From assembly GCF_030731085.1 (NCBI RefSeq), contig NZ_JASNFN010000027.1, positions 1 through 64,000 on the forward strand: a stretch of 64,000 bases of DNA. Reading direction: 5' to 3'. Below, one piece after another: positions 11,369 through 18,438 of this stretch; position 1 is the first letter of the stretch, and every line of letters starts with the position of its first letter. Source of the DNA: Blastococcus carthaginiensis (lineage in GTDB: Bacteria > Actinomycetota > Actinomycetes > Mycobacteriales > Geodermatophilaceae). Below the pieces are notes generated by a model that did not search any database, was not told where the DNA came from, and saw nothing but the letters and a program-made list of their open reading frames with translations. The translations under genes were made by a program, and so were the position numbers.

Positions 11369-11728
11369 ATGATCGGTCAACTCCACTCCGTCGTGATCGA
11401 CGCACCCGACGCGCACGCCCTCGCCGGCTTCTACGCCGACCTGCTCGGCATGCAGATCAGCCGGGGCGAACCCGGGGACGACTGGGTCGTCGTCACCGGC
11501 GCCGGCTACCGGCTGGCCTTCCAGCAGGCGCCGGACCTCCAGACTCCCGACTGGCCGGACCCCGACCGCCCGCAGCAGTTCCACCTCGATGTCCGGGTCG
11601 CCGACATCGAGGAGGCGGAGCCGAAGGTGCTGGCGCTCGGCGCGCGGAAGCTGCCCGGCGGCGGGGGCGACTTCCGCGTCTACGCCGACCCGGTGGGCCA
11701 CCCCTTCTGCCTGGTGTGGGACGCGTGA
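11369..11728 (+). CDS. VOC superfamily protein (glyoxalase-like)
   Basis: 119 residues of vicinal oxygen chelate fold: HSVVIDAPDAHALAGFYADLLGM at the start, FHLDVRVADIEEAEPKVLALGA in the middle and FRVYADPVGHPFCLVW at the end, the last being the signature of the actinobacterial glyoxalase-like subgroup. CAGGAT lies 6 bases before the ATG. The stop overlaps the GTG of the thioesterase gene (GTGA), so the two are coupled. Substrate unknown. Confidence 0.85.
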   Translation: MIGQLHSVVIDAPDAHALAGFYADLLGMQISRGEPGDDWVVVTGAGYRLAFQQAPDLQTPDWPDPDRPQQFHLDVRVADIEEAEPKVLALGARKLPGGGGDFRVYADPVGHPFCLVWDA

Positions 11729-12126
11729 GCCAGCCCGAGCGCCCGGCGGCGAGCGCGTTCGTCGCCGCGACCGGGTTCGAGATCACCGAGGCCACCGGCA
11801 CCCGGGTGGCCGGGCACGTGGAGCTCGGCCCCGACCAGCACACCCCCTGGGGCGTGGTGCACGGCGGGCTGTACTGCACGGTGGTCGAGTCCGCGGCCAG
11901 CATCGGGGCGAGCCTCGCGGTGCGCGAGAGCGGACAGTTCGCCGTCGGGGTGAACAACAGCACCGACTTCCTGCGCAGCGTCACCGGCGGGCGGGTCGAC
12001 GTCCTGGCCGAGCCGGTCCAGCAGGGCCGCACCCAGCAGCTGTGGCAGGTGTCGCTCACCCGGGAGGACGGCAAGCTGGTGGCCCGCGGGCAGGTGCGGC
12101 TGCAGAACGTGCCGCTGCCGGGTTAG
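11725..12126 (+). CDS. PaaI-family hotdog thioesterase
   Basis: 133 residues of single-hotdog fold. The segment TPWGVVHGGLYCTVVESAASIGA carries the HGG-type motif of PaaI/HGG_motif acyl-CoA thioesterases, and NNSTDFLRSVTGGRVDVLAEPVQQGRTQQLWQV is the usual second half. It hydrolyses an acyl- or aryl-CoA of unknown identity. Translationally coupled to the VOC gene; its last bases overlap the end of the convergent gene at 12123. Confidence 0.88.
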   Translation: MSQPERPAASAFVAATGFEITEATGTRVAGHVELGPDQHTPWGVVHGGLYCTVVESAASIGASLAVRESGQFAVGVNNSTDFLRSVTGGRVDVLAEPVQQGRTQQLWQVSLTREDGKLVARGQVRLQNVPLPG

Positions 12127-13037
12127 CGCAGGACGGCCGGGTCCAACGTCACCTGGAAGAGGGCGCGCGGGTCCTGGAGGGTCGCGGGCGGCCGCGCGGC
12201 CGCCCGCGGCACCACCCGGTCCCAGCGGGCCGGCCGGCGGTGCGGCAGCAGCTCGCGCCCCTGGAACAGGTACTCCCCCACCACCTCGCCGAGCAGCAGG
12301 CCGGCACCGTGCTCGACCGGCAGGGCCACCGGGTCGCCGGGCCGCACCTGGTCGAGGAGGGCGGAAAGCTGGCGCAGGTCCTTGGCGGGGCGGCGGCCGG
12401 AGATCTCCTTGGAGAGCGCCCGCAGCTCCGCCGGCTCCATCCCGCTCGCGTCGACGTCGATGCCCGACTGGGTGCCCAGCCCCACGACCCCGGCCGCGAG
12501 GCAGGCGCCGAGCTCGTTGTGCGAACGCGGCCGCACCACCCACACCCGCACCCCTTCGGGCCCGACCGCCGGTGGGACGTCGTCCGGCCCGGGCCAGAGG
12601 TAGGGCAGGTCGTCGGGCTCGGGGCCGAAGAGCTCGGTGAACCGGCCGCGGTAGAACTCCGGGTCCTTCGCGATCAGGTTCGACCGGTGCGAGCGGTGCA
12701 GCTCCTCGTCGCCCACCCAGGAGGGCAGCAGGCCGGCCGCGGCGAGCTCCGCCTGCGACCGGCCGACGACGTCGGGGGCGAACTCCCCGATCTGGGCCTC
12801 GGTCGTGTCGGCGAAGCCGCGTTCCCGCCAGACCCGCGCCATCGCCAGCCCGTAGGCCACCAGGGCCGGCGTCCGGCCCTTCCACATGAGGACGGCGGGG
12901 TGGCTGGCCCAGCCGTAGTCGGGCAGCTCGAGCGCCCGCAGGATCTGCAGCGTCTCCACCCGCTGCTTGCCCAGGCGCGGGTTGTCCAGCAGCCGGGCGC
13001 TCTCCACGAAGTCGGCCACCGGCAGGAAGGTCTGCAT
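12123..13037 (-). CDS. MSMEG_6728-family protein fused to an EVE/PUA-like domain
   Basis: 304 residues in two parts. Residues 1-150 match the MSMEG_6728 family (MQTFLPVADFVESARLLDNPRLGKQRVETLQILRAL, SHPAVLMWKG, LHRSHRSNLIAKDPEFYR, LPYLWPGP), a small family that I recall being compared with pyrimidine-dimer glycosylases. Residues 165-300 (RVWVVRPRSHNELGACLAAGVVGLG, then VRPGDPVALPVEHGAGLLLGEVVGEYLF) follow the pattern of the EVE/PUA-like domain found N-terminal to Mrr-type restriction nucleases. Most family members I know end after the first part, so the second is unusual. The ATG at 13037 matches the family start. The Sir2 gene lies 94 bases upstream on the same strand. Confidence 0.7.
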   Translation of the reverse strand: MQTFLPVADFVESARLLDNPRLGKQRVETLQILRALELPDYGWASHPAVLMWKGRTPALVAYGLAMARVWRERGFADTTEAQIGEFAPDVVGRSQAELAAAGLLPSWVGDEELHRSHRSNLIAKDPEFYRGRFTELFGPEPDDLPYLWPGPDDVPPAVGPEGVRVWVVRPRSHNELGACLAAGVVGLGTQSGIDVDASGMEPAELRALSKEISGRRPAKDLRQLSALLDQVRPGDPVALPVEHGAGLLLGEVVGEYLFQGRELLPHRRPARWDRVVPRAAARPPATLQDPRALFQVTLDPAVLR

Positions 13038-13131
13038 CGCGGGGCTTCCTGCCCTGCCCGGCAGGTGATCAACCGTCGAGCGCCGCCTCCCAGCGCGCGC
13101 CGCGCGTCGGCGGTGCGCCCGGCCTCCCGCG

Positions 13132-13977
13132 TCATACCAGCCGGCGGGCCAGCTCCGGCAGCACGATCCCCAGCGGTGCGTCGACCTTGAGCGACGCCTT
13201 CGCGTCACCGCGGGTCGGCCCTGAGTTGACGACGGCGACCGGGATGCCGCGCTTGGCGGCGCGGATGACGAACCGGTAGCCGCTCATCACGGTCAACGAC
13301 GAGCCGAGCACCAGCAGCGCCCGGGCCTCGTCGACGAGCGCGAAGCAGGCGTCGACCCGGTCCCGCGGCACGGTCTCGCCGAAGAAGACGACGTCGGGCT
13401 TGAGCGGGCCGCGCCCGCAGGCCAGGCAGTCGACCATCACGAACCCGTCGAGCGCCTCCTCGGGCAGCTCGACGTCGCCGTCGGGGTTGACCTCGTCGGT
13501 CGGCTCGGGGCGGAAGCCCGGGTTGGCCGTCCGCAGCCGCACGTCCAGCGCGGCCCGCGACGCGACGTCGCCGCAGGCCAGGCAGACGGTGCGGTCCAGC
13601 CCGCCGTGCAGCTCCAGGACGTCCCGCGCCCCGCCGGCCTGGTGCAGCCCGTCGACGTTCTGGGTGATCACGTCGGCCACCACCCCGGTCCGCTGCAGGG
13701 CCGCGACGGCCCGGTGGCCCGGGTTCGGCCGGGCCTCGGCGATCTGCCGCCAGCCGACGAAGCTGCGCGCCCAGTAGCGGTGCCGGCCGCGCGGGTCGCG
13801 GGTGAAGGTCTGGTAGGTCATCGGCGTGTGCCGGCGGAGCGAGCCGGTGGCGCCGCGGTAGTCGGGGATGCCGGAGTCGGTGGACAGCCCGGCGCCGGAG
13901 AGGACGAGCGCGCCGCCCCCGGCGAGCAGGCCGGTCAGCTCGGAGAGCCCGTCGACGGCGGGTGGCGCTGCGGTCAC
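13132..13977 (-). CDS. Sir2-family NAD-dependent protein deacylase
   Basis: 281 residues with all sirtuin motifs: NAD-binding LSGAGLSTDSGIPDYRG at about 27, TQNVDGLHQAGG at about 104, catalytic His in LHG at about 123, and a zinc ribbon of two CLACG knuckles. PLKPDVVFFGE and LVLGSSLTV complete the Rossmann part. It removes acyl groups from lysines, consuming NAD+. The intact zinc ribbon and single-domain length place it with housekeeping deacylases and not with defence-type SIR2 NADases. The start is GTG at 13977. Confidence 0.93.
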   Translation of the reverse strand: MTAAPPAVDGLSELTGLLAGGGALVLSGAGLSTDSGIPDYRGATGSLRRHTPMTYQTFTRDPRGRHRYWARSFVGWRQIAEARPNPGHRAVAALQRTGVVADVITQNVDGLHQAGGARDVLELHGGLDRTVCLACGDVASRAALDVRLRTANPGFRPEPTDEVNPDGDVELPEEALDGFVMVDCLACGRGPLKPDVVFFGETVPRDRVDACFALVDEARALLVLGSSLTVMSGYRFVIRAAKRGIPVAVVNSGPTRGDAKASLKVDAPLGIVLPELARRLV

Positions 13978-14022
13978 CGGCCCATCGTCCCTGCCGGACG
14001 GCGCGCGCGCCGCCGTCCGGGG

Positions 14023-14469
14023 TCAGACGGCGGTGACCGCCTGCTCGAGCCGGGCCAGCATCGCGTCCTGGATGCGGGCCAGCCCCTTGGGCGCGAAGGT
14101 CCGCTCGAAGAACCCGCCGATGCCGGTGGCACCGGTCCAGGTGGTGCGCGCCCGCACCGTGCTCACCCCGGCGTCGGCGGCGCTGACGGTCCAGGTGGTC
14201 ACCATGCTGGAGTTCGTGTCGGTCTCCACGAGCGCCCCGTCCGGGGTCTCGGTGACGACGACGTCCTGCTCGCGCACTCGCTTGGACGTGGCCTGCAGGC
14301 GCCAGTGCACCTTCGTGCCGGCGCCCTGGCCCCCGGCGTCCACGCGGTACTCGCTGTACTGCTCGGGGAGCACCTTCGGCCGGGTGACGGCGTAGTCGGC
14401 GAGCGCGGCGCGGACGACGTCCGCCGGGGCGCGCAGGACACGTTCGGTGGTGGCGACGACCTGACCCAT
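14023..14469 (-). CDS. SRPBCC/START-like protein
   Basis: 148 residues with the helix-grip fold order of polyketide cyclase/SRPBCC proteins: an N-terminal strand (VVATTERVLRAPADVVRAALADYA), a central run of strands (TKVHWRLQA, VVVTETPDGALVETDTNSSMVTTWTV) and a C-terminal long helix ending ARIQDAMLARLEQAV. Binds an unknown hydrophobic ligand. The ATG at 14469 has CAGGAT 7 bases upstream; a second in-frame ATG at 14478 would overlap that box. It lies in a minus-strand series with the small membrane gene upstream. Confidence 0.8.
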   Translation of the reverse strand: MGQVVATTERVLRAPADVVRAALADYAVTRPKVLPEQYSEYRVDAGGQGAGTKVHWRLQATSKRVREQDVVVTETPDGALVETDTNSSMVTTWTVSAADAGVSTVRARTTWTGATGIGGFFERTFAPKGLARIQDAMLARLEQAVTAV

Positions 14470-14498
14470 GCCGCCCATCCTGCCCTCCGGCGGATCGG

Positions 14499-14855
14499 CT
14501 ACTCCTGCCCCTCCTCGTTGGTGAGGTAGGAGCAGCGGAACCGGGCGCCGGCCATGGCCTCGGTGAAGCGCGCCTCCCACAGCGGGTCGTCCGCCGGGAA
14601 TGTGTCGAACACCCGCTCCTCGAGCACCTCCGGGTGCCCGTCCAGCCCCGGGCAGCTGCGCCGCAGCAGCACCCGGGTCACGCCGTCGACCTCGTCGTGC
14701 GCGGCGTGCCAGCGGGCGGCGGCGACGGCGCGTTCCCGCAGCGCCCGCTCGCGCGCGGGCAGCGCCCGGCCGGCCGGCTGGGGGACCGAGACCCACCAGA
14801 CGACGAGCCCGGCCAGCAGCACGACCAGCAGCACAGCCGTCAGGACGCCGACCAT
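14499..14855 (-). CDS. Small hypothetical protein with N-terminal membrane anchor
   Basis: 118 residues. One transmembrane helix (about 2-22) is followed by a basic helical segment (RERALRERAVAAARWHAAHDE) and an acidic cytosolic remainder that ends WEARFTEAMAGARFRCSYLTNEEGQE. The predicted helix-out remainder has no family I recognise. Start chosen at ATG 14855 because it begins the hydrophobic anchor. Confidence 0.6.
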   Translation of the reverse strand: MVGVLTAVLLVVLLAGLVVWWVSVPQPAGRALPARERALRERAVAAARWHAAHDEVDGVTRVLLRRSCPGLDGHPEVLEERVFDTFPADDPLWEARFTEAMAGARFRCSYLTNEEGQE

Positions 14856-14908
14856 GCCCAGCACGGTAACCCCGTGCGGGGCGACCGGCCGGAGTTCGGC
14901 GGCGCCGG

Positions 14909-15622
14909 TCAGACCTCGACGGAGGCGGCGGTCAGGTCGTGCGAGCCGCAGGTGCAGCCGTTGCGCGCCGACAGCACCATCGAGACGGCGTGCGCGCGGT
15001 CGCGGGCGCCCAGCTTGCGCAGGATCGCCTTGACGTGCGACTTCACCGTGTCCTCGGAGATGAACAGGTTCTCGCCGATCCGCCGGTTGGACTGGCCCTG
15101 GACCAGCTCGTCGAGCACGTCGGACTCGCGGCGGGTCAGCGGCACCTCGGGGGTGAGCTCGCGGGCGACCGGCGCGGCCGTCCCGGGCTGCACCCGGCGG
15201 ATCTGCGGGTCGACGACGGTGCGCCCGGCGCGGGCGGCCAGCACGGCCCAGCCCAGCAGCGTGGCGGAGGCGTTCATGAGCAGGTAGCCACGGATGCCCG
15301 CGGCGAGCGCCTCGTTGACCACGGCGGGGTCCTCGGAGGTGGCCACGGCGACGACGGCGGTGCGCGGGAAGCGACGGCGCAGGTCGCGGACGGCGGTGAG
15401 CGTCGCGCTGCGACCGGAGCCGAGCTCCACGACCACCGCGTCGGGGCGGGCGGACTCGGCCAGCACCAGCGCGCGGCGCGGCTCGCCGGGCGCACCGACG
15501 ACCTGCAGGCCTGCGGTCTCGTCGACCATGCCGACCAGGCCGCGACGCAGGACGGGCGCGTCGGCGAGGACGAGGACCCGGGTGACGCCGGTGGAGATGG
15601 ACACGCTGGTTGCTCCGCTCAC
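14909..15622 (-). CDS. LuxR-family regulator with degenerate receiver domain
   Basis: About 237 residues from GTG 15622. Residues 12-130 have the receiver fold, but key residues are changed: the acidic pair is ADA in VLVLADAPVLRRG, the phospho-Asp position reads Glu (DAVVVELGSGR), and the conserved Lys of the fifth strand is absent (GYLLMNASA). Residues 165-225 are a standard LuxR/NarL helix-turn-helix (PLTRRESDVLDELVQGQSNRRIGENLFISEDTVKSHVKAIL). A Cys pair lies near the C-terminus (NGCTCGSHD). So it should bind DNA but not be phosphorylated on Asp. No kinase gene adjoins. The frame upstream of 15622 runs into the tRNA gene and is not coding. Confidence 0.85.
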   Translation of the reverse strand: MSGATSVSISTGVTRVLVLADAPVLRRGLVGMVDETAGLQVVGAPGEPRRALVLAESARPDAVVVELGSGRSATLTAVRDLRRRFPRTAVVAVATSEDPAVVNEALAAGIRGYLLMNASATLLGWAVLAARAGRTVVDPQIRRVQPGTAAPVARELTPEVPLTRRESDVLDELVQGQSNRRIGENLFISEDTVKSHVKAILRKLGARDRAHAVSMVLSARNGCTCGSHDLTAASVEV

Positions 15623-15730
15623 GTTCGGTGACGACCTGACCTGCACTCCATCGGTCGGGTGAACGCAGTGCTTGAGCAGCCCGTTCGAGCTCTCGTCCCT
15701 GCGCCGGGGCGCGCGGAGGAGACGTCGTGG

Positions 15731-15803
15731 TGCCCCCGGCAGGATTCGAACCTGCGACACACGGTTTAGGAAACCGATGCTCTATCCCCTGAGCTACGGG
15801 GGC
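15731..15803 (-). tRNA. tRNA-Arg (anticodon CCU)
   Basis: Read on the minus strand from 15803: GCCCCCG acceptor, D-arm GCTC AGGGGATA GAGC, anticodon loop TTCCTAA, T-arm GCAGG TTCGAAT CCTGC, and the CGGGGGC acceptor return with A as discriminator. Anticodon CCT decodes AGG. CCA is encoded in the genome at 15728-15730. The outermost anticodon-stem pair is a T-T mismatch. Cloverleaf read by eye. Confidence 0.95.
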
Positions 15804-15988
15804 CACGGCGCGCTCGAGCCCGCACCGCGACCTTCGCCGGAAGGCTAGCGGGTGGCCCCGCGGAACCCCGGAAGCACCCGACTCGTCGGTACGGGAGAGA
15901 GAGCGGACGCTTTCAGCGGGTTACGGTGCTGGGGTAGAAGCCGAGCTCCGGCAGCGTCGCCGGGGGTCAGGAGAGGTGGGTCGCAACG

Positions 15989-16309
15989 ATGGAGACCACG
16001 GTGGTCGACGTCCCCGAGCGGGGGCGCTTCGAGGTCCGGCAGGGCGAGCGCGTCGTCGGACTGGCCAGCTACCACGTCGACAAGGGGCAGATGACCCTCC
16101 CGCACACCGAGGTGGACCCGGCCATGGGCGGGCGGGGCATCGGCAAGCTGCTGGTCGCCGGCGTCCTCGACGCGGCGCGCGAGCGCGGGCTGACCGTGCT
16201 CCCCTACTGCTCCTTCGTGCGCCACTACATCCAGCAGCACCCCGAGCTGGTCGACCTCGTCGCGGCCGAGGACCGGCCGCACTTCGGCCTGGAGCCCGCC
16301 GACCGCTGA
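15989..16309 (+). CDS. GNAT-like N-acetyltransferase (YidJ/COG2388 type)
   Basis: 106 residues. FEVRQGERVVGLASYHVDKGQMTLPHTEVDPAMGGRGIGKLLVAGVLDAARERGLTVLPYCSFVRHYI has the acetyl-CoA-binding GxGxGIG segment and the CxF...YI ending of the minimal GNAT-like family (human GTLF3B relatives). These bind acetyl-CoA with unknown acceptor. Translation starts at ATG 15989 after an AGGAGAGG site. It precedes the Nei glycosylase gene by 34 bases; whether they share a message is unclear because Nei has its own -10 box. Confidence 0.85.
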   Translation: METTVVDVPERGRFEVRQGERVVGLASYHVDKGQMTLPHTEVDPAMGGRGIGKLLVAGVLDAARERGLTVLPYCSFVRHYIQQHPELVDLVAAEDRPHFGLEPADR

Positions 16310-16343
16310 GCAGGTGGTCGGGGCCGCCACCTAGGCTGCGCGG

Positions 16344-17153
16344 GTGCCCGAAGGCCACACCCTGTTCCGCCTGGCGCAGCACCTGCAGCTGCCCTTCGCC
16401 GACCGCCCGGTGCACGTGACCAGCCCGCAGGGCCGGTTCGACGCCGGCGCCGCGCTGCTGGACGGCCGGGTGCTCGACGAGGTGTTCTCCTACGGCAAGC
16501 ACCTGTTCGCCCGCTTCGGCGCCGACCACCTGCACGTGCACCTGGGGCTCTACGGCACTTTCCTCACCGGCAGCGGCACGCCCCCGGTGGCGAAGGGGGC
16601 GCTGCGCATGCGCTGGGTCGGCGACGGGCCCGACGGCGGCGGCGTGTGGGGCGACCTGCGCGGCCCGACCGCCTGCGAGGTCCTGCCCGCACCGGAGGTC
16701 GAGCGGATCCTCGACCGGCTGGGGCCGGACCCGTTGCGGCCCCGGGCCGACGGTGCCCTCGCGCACCGGCGCATCGCGGGCAGCCGCACGGCGGTGGGCG
16801 CGCTGCTGATGGACCAGTCGGTGCTGGCCGGCGTCGGCAACGTCTACCGCGCTGAGCTGCTGTTCCGGCACCGGGTCTCGCCGTTCCGCCCCGGCAAGGC
16901 GATCGGCGCCGAGCTCTGGGCCGGCATGTGGCGGGACCTGGTGACGCTCATGCGCTCGGGGGTCCGCATGGGCCGCATCGTGACGACCCGGCCCGAGGAC
17001 CGGTCCCGCCGCAGCGGCGCGGTGCGCCGCGAGGACGCCCACTACGTCTACCGGCGCACCGGGCTGCCCTGCCGGATCTGCGGCACCCCGATCCGCACCG
17101 AGGTCATGGTCGGCCGCAACCTCTACTGGTGCCCGGTCTGCCAGGCCGTCTGA
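16344..17153 (+). CDS. nei: Fpg/Nei-family DNA glycosylase (endonuclease VIII)
   Basis: 269 residues. The processed N-terminus is PEGHTLFRLA: catalytic Pro2 and Glu3 as in Nei1 of mycobacteria. Further family marks are Lys in SYGKHLFARF, VHLGLYGTF, LLMDQSVLAGVGNVYRAELLFR (H2TH) and a C-terminal zinc finger CRICG...WCPVCQ with C-x2-C-x16-C-x2-C. It removes oxidised pyrimidines and nicks the strand by beta,delta-elimination in base excision repair. Start is GTG; TAGGCT at 16332-16337 ends 6 bases before it, suggesting a leaderless mRNA. Confidence 0.93.
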   Translation: MPEGHTLFRLAQHLQLPFADRPVHVTSPQGRFDAGAALLDGRVLDEVFSYGKHLFARFGADHLHVHLGLYGTFLTGSGTPPVAKGALRMRWVGDGPDGGGVWGDLRGPTACEVLPAPEVERILDRLGPDPLRPRADGALAHRRIAGSRTAVGALLMDQSVLAGVGNVYRAELLFRHRVSPFRPGKAIGAELWAGMWRDLVTLMRSGVRMGRIVTTRPEDRSRRSGAVRREDAHYVYRRTGLPCRICGTPIRTEVMVGRNLYWCPVCQAV

Positions 17154-17196
17154 ACGCCCCCGGCCGTCGCCGCCGGCGGGTGTACCGTCGGGAAGG

Positions 17197-18045
17197 ATGA
17201 GACACCGGTCACGTTGGGCGATCACGGTGACCGCGGTGGCCGGGCTGGTCGGACTGCCCACCGCGGCCTCGGCCGCGCCGGTGGAGCGGGAGACCGCGCG
17301 GAGCAGCACCGGGTACGACGTCTCCCACCCGCAGTGCGGCGCCGACCTCCCCGACGACGCCGCGTTCGCCGTCGTCGGCGTGAACGGCGGCCTGGCCACC
17401 CGGACCAACCCCTGCCTCGCCCGGCAGCTGGAGTGGGGCGCCGGCTCGTCGGGCGAGGTGCCCGGTCAGCCGCCGCTGCAGCTGTACCTCAACACCGCCA
17501 ACCCGGGCCAGGTCCGCGACCAGGTCGTCACCTGGCCCGCCGACGGCGAGACGCCCTACGGCGACTGCGACGGCACCAACTCGATGGCCTGCAGCTGGCA
17601 GTACGGCTGGGAACGGGCGCGGACCAGCGTCCAGTGGTTCTTCCGGCCCGCCGCGCGGTCGGTGCCGCTGGCCAGCCGCCCCGAGCACTACACCTGGTGG
17701 CTCGACGTCGAGACCATGAACACCTGGCAGCAGGGCTCCGACGACGCCCGCGCGCGCAACCGGGCCGCGCTGGAGGGCATGACCGAGTACCTGACCGAGC
17801 GGGACGGCCGGGTGGGCGTGTACTCGACCGGCTACCAGTGGGGCCGGATCGTCGGCGAGGTGCCCGAGGACAGCAACCTGGCCGACCTCGACAGCTGGCT
17901 CGCCGGCGCCGACGAGCGCGCGGACGCCCGCAAGCGCTGCGCCGAGGACCCGCTGGTCCCCGGCGGCAGGGTGGTGATGGTGCAGTGGGTCGAGGACGAC
18001 CTCGACCACAACCACGCCTGCCGCGGGGGCACCGCGCGGGGCTGA
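17197..18045 (+). CDS. Secreted protein, GH25-like fold suspected
   Basis: 282 residues. A Sec signal peptide covers residues 1-28 (basic start, hydrophobic core, ending TAASAAP). The mature part begins GYDVSHPQCGADLPDDAAFAVVGVNGGLA and contains LQLYLNTANPG, WWLDVETMNTWQ and VGVYSTGYQWGRIV: alternating strands and helices of a TIM-barrel like the GH25/DUF1906 lysozyme-like proteins, where the Asp of YDVSHP and the DVE would be in the pocket. Six cysteines suggest disulfides outside the cell. Substrate unknown; peptidoglycan is a guess. TACCGT lies 8 bases before the ATG. Confidence 0.75.
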   Translation: MRHRSRWAITVTAVAGLVGLPTAASAAPVERETARSSTGYDVSHPQCGADLPDDAAFAVVGVNGGLATRTNPCLARQLEWGAGSSGEVPGQPPLQLYLNTANPGQVRDQVVTWPADGETPYGDCDGTNSMACSWQYGWERARTSVQWFFRPAARSVPLASRPEHYTWWLDVETMNTWQQGSDDARARNRAALEGMTEYLTERDGRVGVYSTGYQWGRIVGEVPEDSNLADLDSWLAGADERADARKRCAEDPLVPGGRVVMVQWVEDDLDHNHACRGGTARG

Positions 18046-18050
18046 CGCGG

Positions 18051-18356
18051 CTAGAGCGCGCCCTTGCCCGGCTCCCCCGCCGGGACGGCGGTCAGCCGGC
18101 GGACGTCCGGCGGCGCGGCCAGCTTGCCGGCCAGCGCCCCGCCCAGGGTGGTCAGCGCCTCGGCCTTGCCGTGGGCGCGCAGCGCCTCGGGGCTCTCCCA
18201 CCGCTCCACCATCACGAAGACGCCGTCGCCCTCGTGCAGCGCGTAGAGCTCGCAGCCGGGCTCGGCGTGCACCTGCGGCACGGCGGCGAGGATCGCCTCG
18301 CGGACGGCGTCCACCGCCTCCGGCTTCGGGGTGATGGTGGCGACGACGACGGACAC
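18051..18356 (-). CDS. ABM-domain protein (antibiotic biosynthesis monooxygenase family)
   Basis: 101 residues of ferredoxin-like fold: VVATITPKPEAVDAVREAILAAVPQVHAEPGCELYALHEGDGVFVMVERWESPEALRAH is the ABM signature (YgiN-like). Such dimers oxidise quinones or degrade heme; many have no known substrate. The start GTG at 18356 follows a strong AGGAGG site 5 bases upstream. It is divergent from the FprA-type reductase gene. Confidence 0.85.
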   Translation of the reverse strand: MSVVVATITPKPEAVDAVREAILAAVPQVHAEPGCELYALHEGDGVFVMVERWESPEALRAHGKAEALTTLGGALAGKLAAPPDVRRLTAVPAGEPGKGAL

Positions 18357-18438
18357 GGGGCCTCCTGGGGACGACGCGGATCGAACGGCCCGGACGGTTG
18401 CCCTGGTGGCGCGGCCCCGGCCGGGCCAGGATGCCAGG

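Noticed and set aside
13132..13977. Sir2 as an anti-phage NADase
   Set aside because: Zinc ribbon intact, single domain and no accompanying Argonaute, HerA or sensor gene; a deacylase is more likely.
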